Positions 35,161-43,926 of a stretch of 64,000 nt of DNA are shown here, in pieces. The stretch's first letter is position 1, and every line of letters begins with the position of its first letter. The translations under genes and the position numbers were made by a program. Under the pieces are notes generated by a model. That model searched no databases, was not told where the DNA came from, and saw only the letters and a program-made list of their open reading frames with translations. Source of the stretch: Erodium maritimum (taxonomy: Eukaryota > Streptophyta > Magnoliopsida > Geraniales > Geraniaceae); assembly GCA_963921825.1 (NCBI GenBank), contig OY997596.1:32789932-32853931 (forward strand). Reading direction: 5' to 3'.

Positions 35161-35739
35161 GTTTGTTGAACTTGCTTGTGATTGTGATTGTGGTTACCTG
35201 AGTGAGAGAGGTTACTGAGACAGGTCGACCGCCTGGCCCGACTTTGTGTCGGGGAAGCGCGTGAGTGAGAGAAGTTGTAAGATAGGTCGACCGCCTGGAC
35301 CGACTGGGATCGGAAAGGGCGAGGGACAGAGAAGTTGTAAGACAGGTCGACCGCCTGGACCGACTGGGATCGGAAAGGGCGAAGGAAAGAGAGGTTACTG
35401 TGACAGGTCGACCGTCTGGCCCGTTTGGGATCGGAAAGGGCGAGAAACAAAATTGGTTACTGAGCAGCTGGTTTGCGATCCTTTGTGATCTTGTTTGGTG
35501 TGCGATCCTTTGTGATCTTATTTGGTGTTGCGTAGTTTCTTTTGAGTCCTTGGAAGAGGTCGTGATCGTTGTGTCGGTCTACTTACATGTTTGAGCGTTG
35601 AGTCGTTCGAGGAAGGTCACCGTGGGTGTTTCTCAGTCAGAGTACTTGAGCTGGGGACAGTGATCCCCGGAGTTGAGTTTGTTGTTGGTGTTACCGGCAT
35701 TGTCTGCTAATTATCCCGTAGTCAGTCTGTTATCTGTGG

Positions 35740-35757
35740 TGGTGAGCGAACGCTCAC
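35740..35757 (+). promoter_or_regulatory. Conserved LTR hairpin followed by a pyrimidine/CAG motif
   Basis: ggtgagcg-aa-cgctcacc forms an 8-bp stem with a 2-nt loop, followed at once by ccctagctgcttttcctacag, which looks like a 3' splice acceptor. The pair recurs in every LTR of this family (near 2685, 23755, 27440, 42342 and 43010). Its function is unknown; splicing of a leader or an RNA signal is possible. Confidence 0.6.
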
Positions 35758-36038
35758 CCCTAGCTGCTTTTCCTACAGGTACTGATCACATGACGGACTA
35801 GGTGAGCTCTCGAAGCTTGTGGAGCTAGGAGCGGAGTCCGGGTTCAGTCTTTTGAGTCAAGTGACGGATACCTTGTACTTTTTTCCACGTGTTTGGACGT
35901 ATTTTTAAGTTGTAAATATTATTTTGATTAATTAAATGGAGATTTTAAAGTGTTTATCCAAAACAGGTTTCATTGTTTTATTGTTTTTAAAACTTTCGCG
36001 TCCCGAGTTCGGTTTACTAAAATTGGGGCGTGACAACT

Positions 36039-36050
36039 TGGTATCAGAGC
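36039..36050 (+). other. Primer-binding site of the gag-only element
   Basis: tggtatcagagc, three bases after the 5' LTR, matches the initiator tRNA-Met PBS. Confidence 0.93.
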
Positions 36051-36364
36051 TCGAGGTTTCACACCTCGGACTGTCCGTCAATTAGGTGGGGAGGGTCGAG
36101 TTAGTGTAGACCCGTAGTGTTATGAGTCCTGGTTGGGTTGTGTGTACGTGCAGTGTTTTCTTGCTGGCTTGCTGATTGTTGTTGATGCGTGAAACGTTTT
36201 TAAACTGTCGCTGGTCGACTCAGGAGCGCTCCTGTAGTCGAACGTGACGGTGCTGATATCAAGTCAGTACAACGTAGTTCGGGGACGCCTGGACCGGGTT
36301 CTAACTGCGTGATGTCAAGTATGAGGTTTTAAAAATAAAGTGGAGAAAGTTTTAAAAAAATTGG

Positions 36365-36600
36365 TTGGCCCGGCGGGCGTATTTGATTTTGATTGGCCCT
36401 GTGGGCGTGTGTGTAAGTTGGTTGGCCCGGTGGGCGTGTCTTGATTCTGTTTGACGCCGTGGGCGTTTGTGTTTGACTTTGATTGGCCCGGTGGGCGTGG
36501 TTCGGTGTTGATTGGCCCTGTGGGCGTATGTTTGATTTTGGTTGGCCTGGTGGGCAAGGTTCGTCTTTGGTTGGCCGGTGAGCGGTGGTCGTGTGATTGT
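36365..36600 (+). repeat. Imperfect tandem repeat, ttggcccggtgggcg units
   Basis: ttggcccggtgggcgtgt-like units recur seven or so times with 15-25-bp spacers (period about 35-45 bp). Confidence 0.8.
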
Positions 36601-36829
36601 GTTGTTTTTGGCCGTGTTGGCTTATGACTGAGGTCGGTTTTTAGTTGCCCTACTGTGTTATGTGTTGGCTGGTCGTTTGTCTGCAACGTACTAGCGGACG
36701 GGTCGTTATTAGACGGTAAAGTTACGAATACCCTAGGGTAGACACAACGGGTGTAAGTAGGGCGAAATCATCATCGATACGAGATAGGAGTCACTGGTTT
36801 GACATGGTAGGTGGCACGGCAGGAGCTGG

Positions 36830-37010
36830 CTGCCGGCCCGGAATGGGGTCTGGCAAGGGCAGGACGCCGGCCCGGAAGGGGGGTCCGGTAAGGGCAGGAC
36901 GCCGGCCCGGTATGGGATCCGGTAAGGGCTGGACGCCGGCCCGGTAAGTGGTCCGGCAAGGCGTTGTCGCCGGCCCGGTAAGGGGTCCGGCAAGGCATGG
37001 TTCCCGACCC
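36830..37010 (+). repeat. G/C-rich tandem repeat, about 40-bp units
   Basis: Five to six units of cgccggcccggtaaggggtc followed by cggcaagggcagga; highly G/C-rich. Open frames across it on the minus strand are repeat translations. Confidence 0.88.
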
Positions 37011-37330
37011 GGAGAGTGGCACGACATTGGTCGTGTACCGGCCTGGTCCAGTGAGCCGTCTTCGTTTTTCTTTGGTTGTTTTGTTTCATTGTGCGTTTAG
37101 GTTTGCGGTTGTGTGACTCGGTTCACGTTCGTGCAGTTTGAGCGTTGGTCTTACGTGTTTGTGTTCGCGGTTGTGGGTTGTAGAGGCCGTGGGCCTGGTG
37201 TACGGTTGGGTTGTTGTTGAGTTTTTCGCTTCGCATTATTATAATTAAGGCTTTAATAGCGTGAGCAGTGGTGTTTTACTGGTTTGAGGACGTGTTTCCC
37301 GTGTCGAGGTTTATCTTACTCGAGCGAGTA

Positions 37331-37460
37331 CTTGAGGTGGTGGTTTGCCCTGACTAGAGTGGTAAGTCCTTGGTGCGTTACTAGTATGTCATAATCGAAC
37401 GGGTGTCCGTGGAGGTGAGCATAACGCTCATCCGCTTTACTACTTTTCCCGCAAGGGACG
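37331..37460 (+). repeat. Decayed copy of an LTR segment inside the leader
   Basis: ctagtatgtcataatcgaac, ggtgtccgtggaggtgagca, taacgctcatccgctttact and acttttcccgcaagg follow the order of the LTR segment at about 35690-35785 (gtagtcagtctgttatc, ggtggtgagcgaacgctcac, ccctagctgcttttcctaca). Roughly 65-70% similar by eye. Confidence 0.65.
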
Positions 37461-37731
37461 AGTAGCGAACACTGGTTTGGTTGCGGAAAGTTATAAGTAA
37501 GTGCATAAACGATTGGATGAGGGCTTGGTGTACGTGTGTGTGGTTAAATTTGAGGTTCCGCCTACGTGTTATTATAATTAAAGTATAATTAGCGTGAACG
37601 GTGTGGCGTTTAGTAACAAGTACGTTGGGGTAAACGTAGACCGTGCGAACGTTAGTGTGTTCGAGCTGGTTGTCTTTATTTGAGTTCGCAAACTGAATGT
37701 TTGCGTGTATCCGTGCAGAGGATACCTGCTG

Positions 37732-39027
37732 ATGGCTCGTGGCAGACGAGGAAGAGCAGCAGTGGCACGGGGACGAGCGCCCTCGCGAGGCAGGCGGGGA
37801 CGGTCAGCGGGGACACCAGGAAGGGTGCCCACCGTTGAGCCCGCCGAGTACGCCGAGGCGCAGGGTACTCCTGTCGGTGAGGACAGGAGGAGCGATGCGG
37901 GACCTTCTACGGGCACGCCCAGCGTCCCGCCGGTCGCAGACCCACCCGTCATGACTGCCCTGGATGAGCTGACCAGGACAGTCCAGAGTTTAGTGGCGGT
38001 CATTGCCAACCGAGAGTCGGCTTCACCAGCCCCAGAGGCAGCCGCGGTCCCAGTGAGGCCCGGTCAGACAGAGGATCACACATCCCGAGCACTACTAGAC
38101 TTCCTGAAGCTCGGGATACCTACATTTGTCGGGGAGCCAAACCCCGACCGAGCCGAGAGGTGGCTAGAACAGGTCACGCGAGACCTGGATACATCAGGTA
38201 TCGATGATGGCCGTCGCAGAGTGTCCTTCGCGGCCCATCAGCTGAGAGACAGCGCCTACCACTGGTGGGGGCGTGTGAAGGACATGGTCGGTTATGACTA
38301 CAACATCTTCCAGACGGTCTTCCTGGAACAGTACTTTCCCGAGTCGGCTCGGTTGGAGCGACATCGGCAGTTTCTGGATCTGGAGCAGGAGGGGATGACG
38401 GTAGCAGAGTACGAGGCCAGATTCACGGCCTTGGCCAGATTCGCGCCGGAGATGGTGATGACCGAGCAGAACCGTTGCCTGCGGTTCCAAGGAGGACTGA
38501 GGCTGGGGATTCGGAACCAGGTTCTCGCCTTGAGACTGCGGAAGTACACAGATCTCGTGGACACCGCAGCGACAGTGGAGCAGGGGATCCGGGATGCGGC
38601 CAGGACCCGCGAGGTTCGACAGCGGCCGACCAGCTTTACAGGGCCGTCCGACTCACGAGACTCGCGGAGGCAGAGGACCACGGGGTTCTTCCGACCACCG
38701 ACTCATCAGGGTGGAGCGAGACAGCTGGGGTCAGTGGCATCAGTTGGGCCAATCACGTCAGAGAGGGCGCCGAAGTGCTATACCTGCGGCCAGCGAGGCC
38801 ACCTCCGTCGCGAGTGTCCGATGGAAGGAGGGCCCACAATGCAGCCGGCGACCAACCGTACGGGCCAAGGCACGGAGTCGAGAGCCGACGAGACCGGCTG
38901 TTTCCGATGCGGCCGAGTTGGGCACACCATTGCGTGGTGCCGTGAGCCGTCGAGGGCAATGTCAGCGCAGCGACCGCAGCAGTCGCGTACAGTACAGTTG
39001 CCCAGGGGTCGTCCTCGTCAGAGTTAG
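37732..39027 (+). CDS. Gypsy Gag protein (capsid and double zinc-knuckle nucleocapsid)
   Basis: 431 residues, intact. In a normal element Gag forms the particle and packages the RNA. An Arg/Gly/Ala-rich N-terminus (1-35) is followed by a Ser/Pro linker, then the retrotransposon gag domain (about 120-260) with PTFVGEPNPDRAERWLEQV, AYHWWGRV and TVAEYEARFTALARFAPEMV landmarks. Two CCHC knuckles follow: C349-C352-H357-C362 and C390-C393-H398-C403. I chose ATG 37732 because the residues it starts (MARGRRGRAA) look like a real basic N-terminus; an in-frame ATG at 37705 would add nine residues. The frame ends before any protease. Codon use is G/C-rich compared with the LTRs. An intact gag without pol suggests selection for supplying Gag in cis, or recency. 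Confidence 0.88.
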   Translation: MARGRRGRAAVARGRAPSRGRRGRSAGTPGRVPTVEPAEYAEAQGTPVGEDRRSDAGPSTGTPSVPPVADPPVMTALDELTRTVQSLVAVIANRESASPAPEAAAVPVRPGQTEDHTSRALLDFLKLGIPTFVGEPNPDRAERWLEQVTRDLDTSGIDDGRRRVSFAAHQLRDSAYHWWGRVKDMVGYDYNIFQTVFLEQYFPESARLERHRQFLDLEQEGMTVAEYEARFTALARFAPEMVMTEQNRCLRFQGGLRLGIRNQVLALRLRKYTDLVDTAATVEQGIRDAARTREVRQRPTSFTGPSDSRDSRRQRTTGFFRPPTHQGGARQLGSVASVGPITSERAPKCYTCGQRGHLRRECPMEGGPTMQPATNRTGQGTESRADETGCFRCGRVGHTIAWCREPSRAMSAQRPQQSRTVQLPRGRPRQS

Positions 39028-39258
39028 CAGTCCAGACCGTCACAGCCTTCTACGAGCGCGCCGACTCCGAGACAGCAGCACAGTTATGGGTATCCAGCGG
39101 CCAGCGCGCCGGGTCAGAGGCAGCAGGAGTCAGAGGGAAGAATGTACGCGGTTACCGACTCCCGGACCCCAGGATCCCCTACCTACCACGAGACCTATCA
39201 GGGTACGTGTTTATTGTACCTTTTATGAGCGTTATTCTAATTTCGCGGACGAAATTCC
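39028..39258 (+). pseudogene. Gag-protease linker fused to a pol C-terminal remnant
   Basis: After the gag stop, the same frame still reads a Ser/Pro/Gln-rich linker, then GRMYAVTDSRTPGSP, which resembles the segment preceding protease in chromovirus-like gypsy polyproteins. From about 39229 another frame reads VILISRTKFL and a stop just before the polypurine tract. ISRTKF-like residues end many plant gypsy pol frames. About 3-4 kb of pol is therefore deleted between these two points, near 39200-39225. Confidence 0.6.
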
Positions 39259-39272
39259 TTTAAGGGGGGTAG
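39259..39272 (+). other. Polypurine tract of the gag-only element
   Basis: tttaaggggggtag precedes the 3' LTR start tgtaataacc at 39275. Confidence 0.88.
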
Positions 39273-39274
39273 AT

Positions 39275-42200
39275 TGTAATAACCACTCCCGGTCAACGAC
39301 AGTCAAACCTGCGAAAAACAGAAAAATTTAAATTTTTTAAGACGGACACATAACTGAACCTAGAATGACCCAGAGTGTCATACCGGAAATAAGTTGACCC
39401 CGATATTGACCAAAGTGAGTTCCGGGGGACTCAGGGCAACTTTCTGATCAATTTGGGAAATGTTGACTTTTTGCTGGAAAAGTCAACCGAGCGACGTTTT
39501 GGTCTATTCGAGGACCGTTTTGGATCCAAAAAGCTTAGCCGATGTCGCAGCGGTCTTAGTTGAGCCATTTCCTTGTAGCCCGCCAAGTTTCTTAATTTAT
39601 TTGGAAAAGTGCCCGTTCGGGGCCCGAAACGTCCGTTTTTCGCGAATCTGATTGGAAAATATCAAGTTGATATTTTCCAAAAGGTGTGGGACCCACCTTG
39701 ACACTTGTCCACTTTGTGGTGGTGTTAGTTTTGGGGGAAAAGATGAGGGGACATAAGGTGGCCGGCCATATAGGGTTAAAAGAAGAAAAAAAGAAGGAAA
39801 TTTGAGTTAGTGTTTTAGAAAGAGAAAGAAGAGAGAAGAAAGGGAGAGAAGGATAGGGTTGGAGCACTATTCACGTCTTTCCAACCTTTGGATCGTCTCA
39901 AGCCAAGGAGCAATCTCGTTCTCCTCTACGGTATACACCGAACCGATTCTCATTTTGATTGATTTTGGAAGTTAGGTTTTTGTAAAACTATTAGTTTGAG
40001 GTGGGTTTGATGTTGGGGTAATTGTTGAAGACGTTTTAGAGTTGTTTGGAGGTTTGATTGAACGTTTTCCGACGACCGGGAGCTCGGGAGGAGCTCCGGC
40101 CACCTTAGGGGGTGGCCGGCCGGAGCTAGGGCCGGCCACCACTATGGTGGCCCAGCCTCATTTAAGCCCTAGGGCCCATGGCTAGGTTGGGCCGGGTGGG
40201 GCCCACGTGCTCGGGTTTAGTGTTCGGGAGGTTTAAAACGTTCCCCGGACCATTTATCCTTAACCGAATCGAAAATTGGAATTAAATTGGGAAAGTTATA
40301 TTTAACGGGTTTTAGAAACTTGAAACGGAAATTAATTGACTGGGAGTCGGAATTCGATTCGGTCAAGTACATTGGGACCCTTGAATTATTCTAAGACCGT
40401 AGAAACGAAAACGGGAATTTTTGGAGCCCCGGAAGGGCATTTACAAAACCCGGGCAGATTCGCCATGTCGGACGAATCGGGCCTTGACGGATCCCTTATC
40501 GACAATGTCGAGTAATTGGGAAGTTTGGGAGTGATCGACATTGTCGGGGTTAAGTTTGGGCATCGAGTTTAATGTTTTTCAGTTTATTCCTGCGGGTTGT
40601 TAAGTGCCTTAAATTTGTGTTCTTTTAGATCGTGCCACGGACCGAGGCAAGGGAAAGTTGGGTGAGTGACTGAGATCATCACCGGAGCTCGTTGTTTGGC
40701 TTTTGGGAGAACATGCACGAGGTAGGGAAAAGTAGCCGGATCTCGGCCCTGACTGGGGAAAGTTAACAATAGAATTGCATGTGACACCGGGGTGTCGTGG
40801 GTTGAATAGGTTTATTTAAATATTAGAAAAAGCATGATACGGGAACGTAGCGAATATGAGAAAAGCATGTGACACTTAGTAGTGTCGTAGGAGCAGAGAA
40901 CTTAGCGTTATTAGAATTACTGGAGGCATATGACCATGCCCGGAGGTTGTTTGTGAACTTATCGATATTAGGAGTACTGGAGGCATATGACCATGCCCGG
41001 AGGTTGATTGAGAAACTGTTGATATTAGGACTGTTGGGGGCTTTGGTTAAGCCGGAGGTTGATTGATCTTTTGGTGTCTTGGGTGGCCTTGAGAGCCCGC
41101 GTATTATTATCGAGTTTTGGGTGGCCTTGAGAGCCCGTATTATTATTGTTGAGTCTTTGGTGGCCATGAGAGCCCGTGTTATTATTCGTGTTTGGGTGGC
41201 CATGAGAGCCCGTACTTTACTGTTGGTGTTTTAGCTGGCTTACGAGTTAGAGTCTCGGTAAGTTGCGAGCGTGTTTTATTGTTGAGTTTTGGGTGGCCAT
41301 GAGTGCCCGTGTGGTTGTTGAACCCGTGTCTTTATCTTTGGTGTTTTAGCTGCTTACGAGTTAGAGTCTCGGTAAGTTGCGAGCGTGTTTCTTTGTTGAC
41401 TTTGGGTGGCCATGAGTGCCCGTAGGGTCGTTGAACCCGTGTCTTTACCTTTGGTGTTTTGGGTGGCCATGAGTGCCCGTAGGGTTGTTTTACCCGTGTC
41501 TTTACTGTTGGTGGTTTGAGTGGACGTTAGTGCCCGTGGGGCTGTTGAGTCCGTGAGTTACTGTTGGTGTATCTTGGGAAGCCGTGAGTGCCTGTGGGGC
41601 TGTTGAGTCCGTGGTTTATCGTTGGTGTGTCTTGGGAGGCCGTGAGTGCCTATGGGGCTGTTGAGTCCGTGGTTTATTGTTGGTGTGTCTTGGGAGGCCG
41701 TGAGTGCCCGTGGGGTTGTTGAGCCCGTGAGTTACTGTTGGTGTCTTGGGTGGCCATGAGTGCCTGTGATTGTTGCTGTTTGTTGAACTTGCTTGTGATT
41801 GTGATTGTGGTTACCTGAGTGAGAGAGGTTACTGAGACAGGTCGACCGCCTGGCCCGACTTTGTGTCGGGGAAGCGCGTGAGTGAGAGAAGTTGTAAGAC
41901 AGGACGACCGCCTGGACCGACTGGGATCGGAAAGGGCGAGGGACAGAGAAGTTGTAAGACAAGTCGACCGCCTGGACCGACTAGGATCGGAAAGGGCGAA
42001 GGACAGAGAGGTTACTGAGACAGGTCGACCGCCTGGCCCGACTGGGATCGGAAAGGGCGAGAAACAGAATTGGTTACTGAGCAGCTGGTTTGCGATCCTT
42101 TATGATCTTGTTTGGTGTTGCGTAGTTTCTTTTGAGTCCTTGGAAGAGGTCGTGATCGTTGTGTCGGTCTACTTACATGTTTGAGTGTTGAGTCGTTCGA

Positions 42201-42625
42201 GGAAGGTCACCGTGGGTGTTTGTTAGTCAGAGTACTTGAGCTGGGGACAGTGATCCCCGAAGTTGAGTTTGTTGTTGGTGTTATCGGCATTGTCTGCTAA
42301 TTATGTCGTAGTCAGTCTGTTATCTGTGGTGGTGAGCGAACGCTCACCCCTAGCTGCTTTTCCTACAGGTACTGATCACAGGACGGACTAGGTGAGCTCT
42401 CGAAGCTTGTGGAGCTAGGAGCGGAGTCCGGGTTCAGTCTTTTGAGTCTAGTGACGGATACCTTGTACTTTTGTCCACGTGTTGGGACGTATTTTTAAGT
42501 TGTAAATATTATTTTGATTAATTAAATGGAGATTTTAAAGTGTTTATCCAAAACAGGTTTCATTGTTTTATTGTTTTTAAAACGTTCGCGTCCCGAGTTC
42601 GGTTTACTGAAATTGGGGCGTGACA
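39275..42625 (+). repeat. 3' LTR of the gag-only element
   Basis: Same order of blocks as the 5' LTR. Relative to it there is an extra block of about 115 bp (about 41280-41395, containing a second gagttagagtctcggtaagt), and the minisatellite (41070-41765) differs in unit number. Hairpin at 42342-42359. Followed by the TSD tggcc. Confidence 0.92.
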
Positions 42626-43926
42626 TGGCCTGAGTGGTTCGGCAAAGCGCGTGAGTGAGAGAGGTTACTGAGACAGGTCGACCGCCTGGCATGAGTGGTT
42701 CGGCAAAGCGCGTGATTGAGGGAGGTTACTGAGCAGCTGGTATGCGATCCTTTGTGATCTTGTTTGGTGTGCGATCCTTTGAGATCTTGGGTGTTGTGTG
42801 GTGCTCTTTTGAGTCCTTGGAAGAGGTCGTGATCGTTGTGTAGGGTCTACTTTACGTGTCAGAGTGTTGAGTCGGTCGAGGAAGGTAACAGTGGGTGTGT
42901 GTCAGTCGGAGTACTTGGGTTGGGCATAGTGTTCCCCGGTGTTGAGTTTGTTGTTGGTTTTACCGGCATTGTCTGCTAATTATGTCGTAGTCAGTCTGTT
43001 ATCCGTGGTGGTGAGCGAACGCTCACCCCTAGCTGCTTTTCCTAAAGGTACCGGTCGCAGGTTGGAGTAGGTGAGCTTCTGAAGCTTGAAGAGCTAGGAG
43101 CGGGATTCTGGGTTTTACTTTTGAGTCTAGTGACGGATACCTTGTTTTGTCCACTTGTTGGGACTTATTTTGAGTTGTAAATATTATTTTGTTGAACAAA
43201 GGGTGATTTTAAAGTGATTTATGGAAAAGGTTTTCAAATGGTTTATTGTTTCAAAACGTTCGCGTCCCGAGTTCGGTTTACTGAAATTGGGGTGTGACAA
43301 TAAAATCCCAAGTAACTCTGGTAGCTCGGTTTAAGATCATCATTCATATTCTCTCTGAACACTGTAAGTCGTATCTGACCATTTTTCATCTTTAAGGACT
43401 ATTTGTTCGTTGTTCGTTGTTCCTTGTTAATGATTTCAGGTTTCCTAAGCGTGTTGGACTAGCTTGTTAAAAGACGGGATGAATTAAGAAAGGAGGACTG
43501 TTGTTGTGCTCATCCTCAATTCGTAATTGAAGAGTGATGATGTTGTGTATCCTGATTGAAGTGTCACGATAAAGAATTAAAGACCGTAAGGCAAATCCGA
43601 GACTGAATGGCTCGTACAGTGGAATCAAGAGTGGCTCTTGGATTCAGAGGGAGACCCTAAGATAGGTTTGCACTGTAATAATAACATAGGTTTGATCTGT
43701 AGGATCATAACTTGTATGTTGATTGAGTATATATAGTGAAATATTTCCACTAGCAAAGCTCCCCAAGATGTAGGCGATAATGCACCGAACTGGGTAACCA
43801 ACTTGTGTGTCTTCATGTGTTTGTTTGTATTGCTATTTTCCATCATGTTAAATTGCAATATGTTAGTCAACAAGTCATAACATCTTGAACGACATATTTT
43901 TGTTGCACTTGACCAGAATTTCAACA

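Larger units (their letters stand above)
32719..36035 (+). repeat. 5' LTR of the gag-only element
   Basis: Contains in order a GA-rich tract (33225-33325), a G/C-rich ggccggagct block (33545-33625), the minisatellite (about 34550-35160), the 60-bp array (35196-35460) and the hairpin (35740-35757). It ends tgaca at 36035. Confidence 0.92.
36051..37731 (+). other. Untranslated leader of the gag-only element with repeats
   Basis: 1.7 kb without a credible gene. It holds two G/C-rich tandem arrays (36365-36600 and 36830-37010) and a decayed copy of the LTR hairpin region (37331-37460). A ccgtgcag motif ends just upstream of the gag ATG. Such long leaders may carry packaging signals, which would matter for an element relying on proteins made elsewhere. 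Confidence 0.6.
32719..42625 (+). mobile_element. Complete gag-only gypsy retrotransposon with 3.3-kb LTRs (non-autonomous), 9,907 bp
   Basis: The LTRs, 32719-36035 (3,317 bp) and 39275-42625 (3,351 bp), both run tgtaataaccactcccggtc ... attggggcgtgaca. Perfect TSD tggcc (32714-32718 and 42626-42630). A primer-binding site follows the 5' LTR and a polypurine tract precedes the 3' LTR. The 3.2-kb interior encodes only gag; protease, RT, RNase H and integrase are missing apart from a short pol-tail remnant. By eye about 25-30 mismatches separate the first roughly 430 bp of the two LTRs, and the 3' LTR has an extra block near 41280-41395, so it is not brand new. The layout fits non-autonomous LARD or TR-GAG-type elements, mobilised in trans by a relative's Pol. 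Confidence 0.9.
30064..43299 (+). mobile_element. Gypsy-type solo LTR, plus strand, interrupted by the gag-only element
   Basis: It starts tgtaataaccactcccagtc and ends aaattggggtgtgaca. Perfect TSD ataaa (30059-30063 and 43300-43304). The two parts 30064-32718 and 42631-43299 make about 3.3 kb. It carries its own minisatellite (31850-32515), a block of the roughly 60-bp cgaccgcctggcc repeat, and the conserved hairpin at 43010-43027. It is a close relative of the LTRs of the element inserted in it. Confidence 0.9.
13033..43926 (+). mobile_element. SIRE/Maximus-like copia element, internally deleted, carrying three sets of nested insertions
   Basis: The two ends are related LTRs (13033-13887 and 29771-43926). 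Between them are a degenerate primer-binding site, a SIRE-type gag with two CCHC knuckles, a stub of RNase H, and a Lys/Glu-rich third frame of the kind SIRE elements carry after pol. Integrase and most of reverse transcriptase are missing. Hosted insertions: copia 17035-21870; gypsy LTR 23472-29221 with a second LTR inside; gypsy solo LTR 30064-43299 with a complete gag-only element inside. Subtracting these leaves about 7 kb, shorter than a full SIRE. Frameshifts, stops and nested TEs show it is long dead. Confidence 0.82.
29771..43926 (+). repeat. 3' LTR of the SIRE-like element, interrupted 30064-43299
   Basis: Parts 29771-30063 and 43305-43926 join to about 915 bp once the insertion and one copy of its TSD (ataaa) are removed. 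It begins tgttgttacatctagg and ends cagaatttcaaca. It matches the 5' LTR in order, including ttgaggaaaccctagg and ccaagtaactct.ggtagctcgg. Confidence 0.82.

Noticed and set aside
36039-36050. tRNA-like motif tggtatcagagc
   Set aside because: It is the primer-binding site complementary to a tRNA 3' end, not a tRNA gene; no cloverleaf surrounds it.
36733-37089. Overlapping minus-strand Pro/Arg/Gly-rich frames
   Set aside because: They translate the G/C-rich leader array of the gag-only element in three frames at once.
37705-37731. Upstream in-frame ATG for the gypsy gag
   Set aside because: It would add nine residues (MYPCRGYLL) unlike the basic N-terminus that follows; the ATG at 37732 fits better, though translation from 37705 cannot be excluded.
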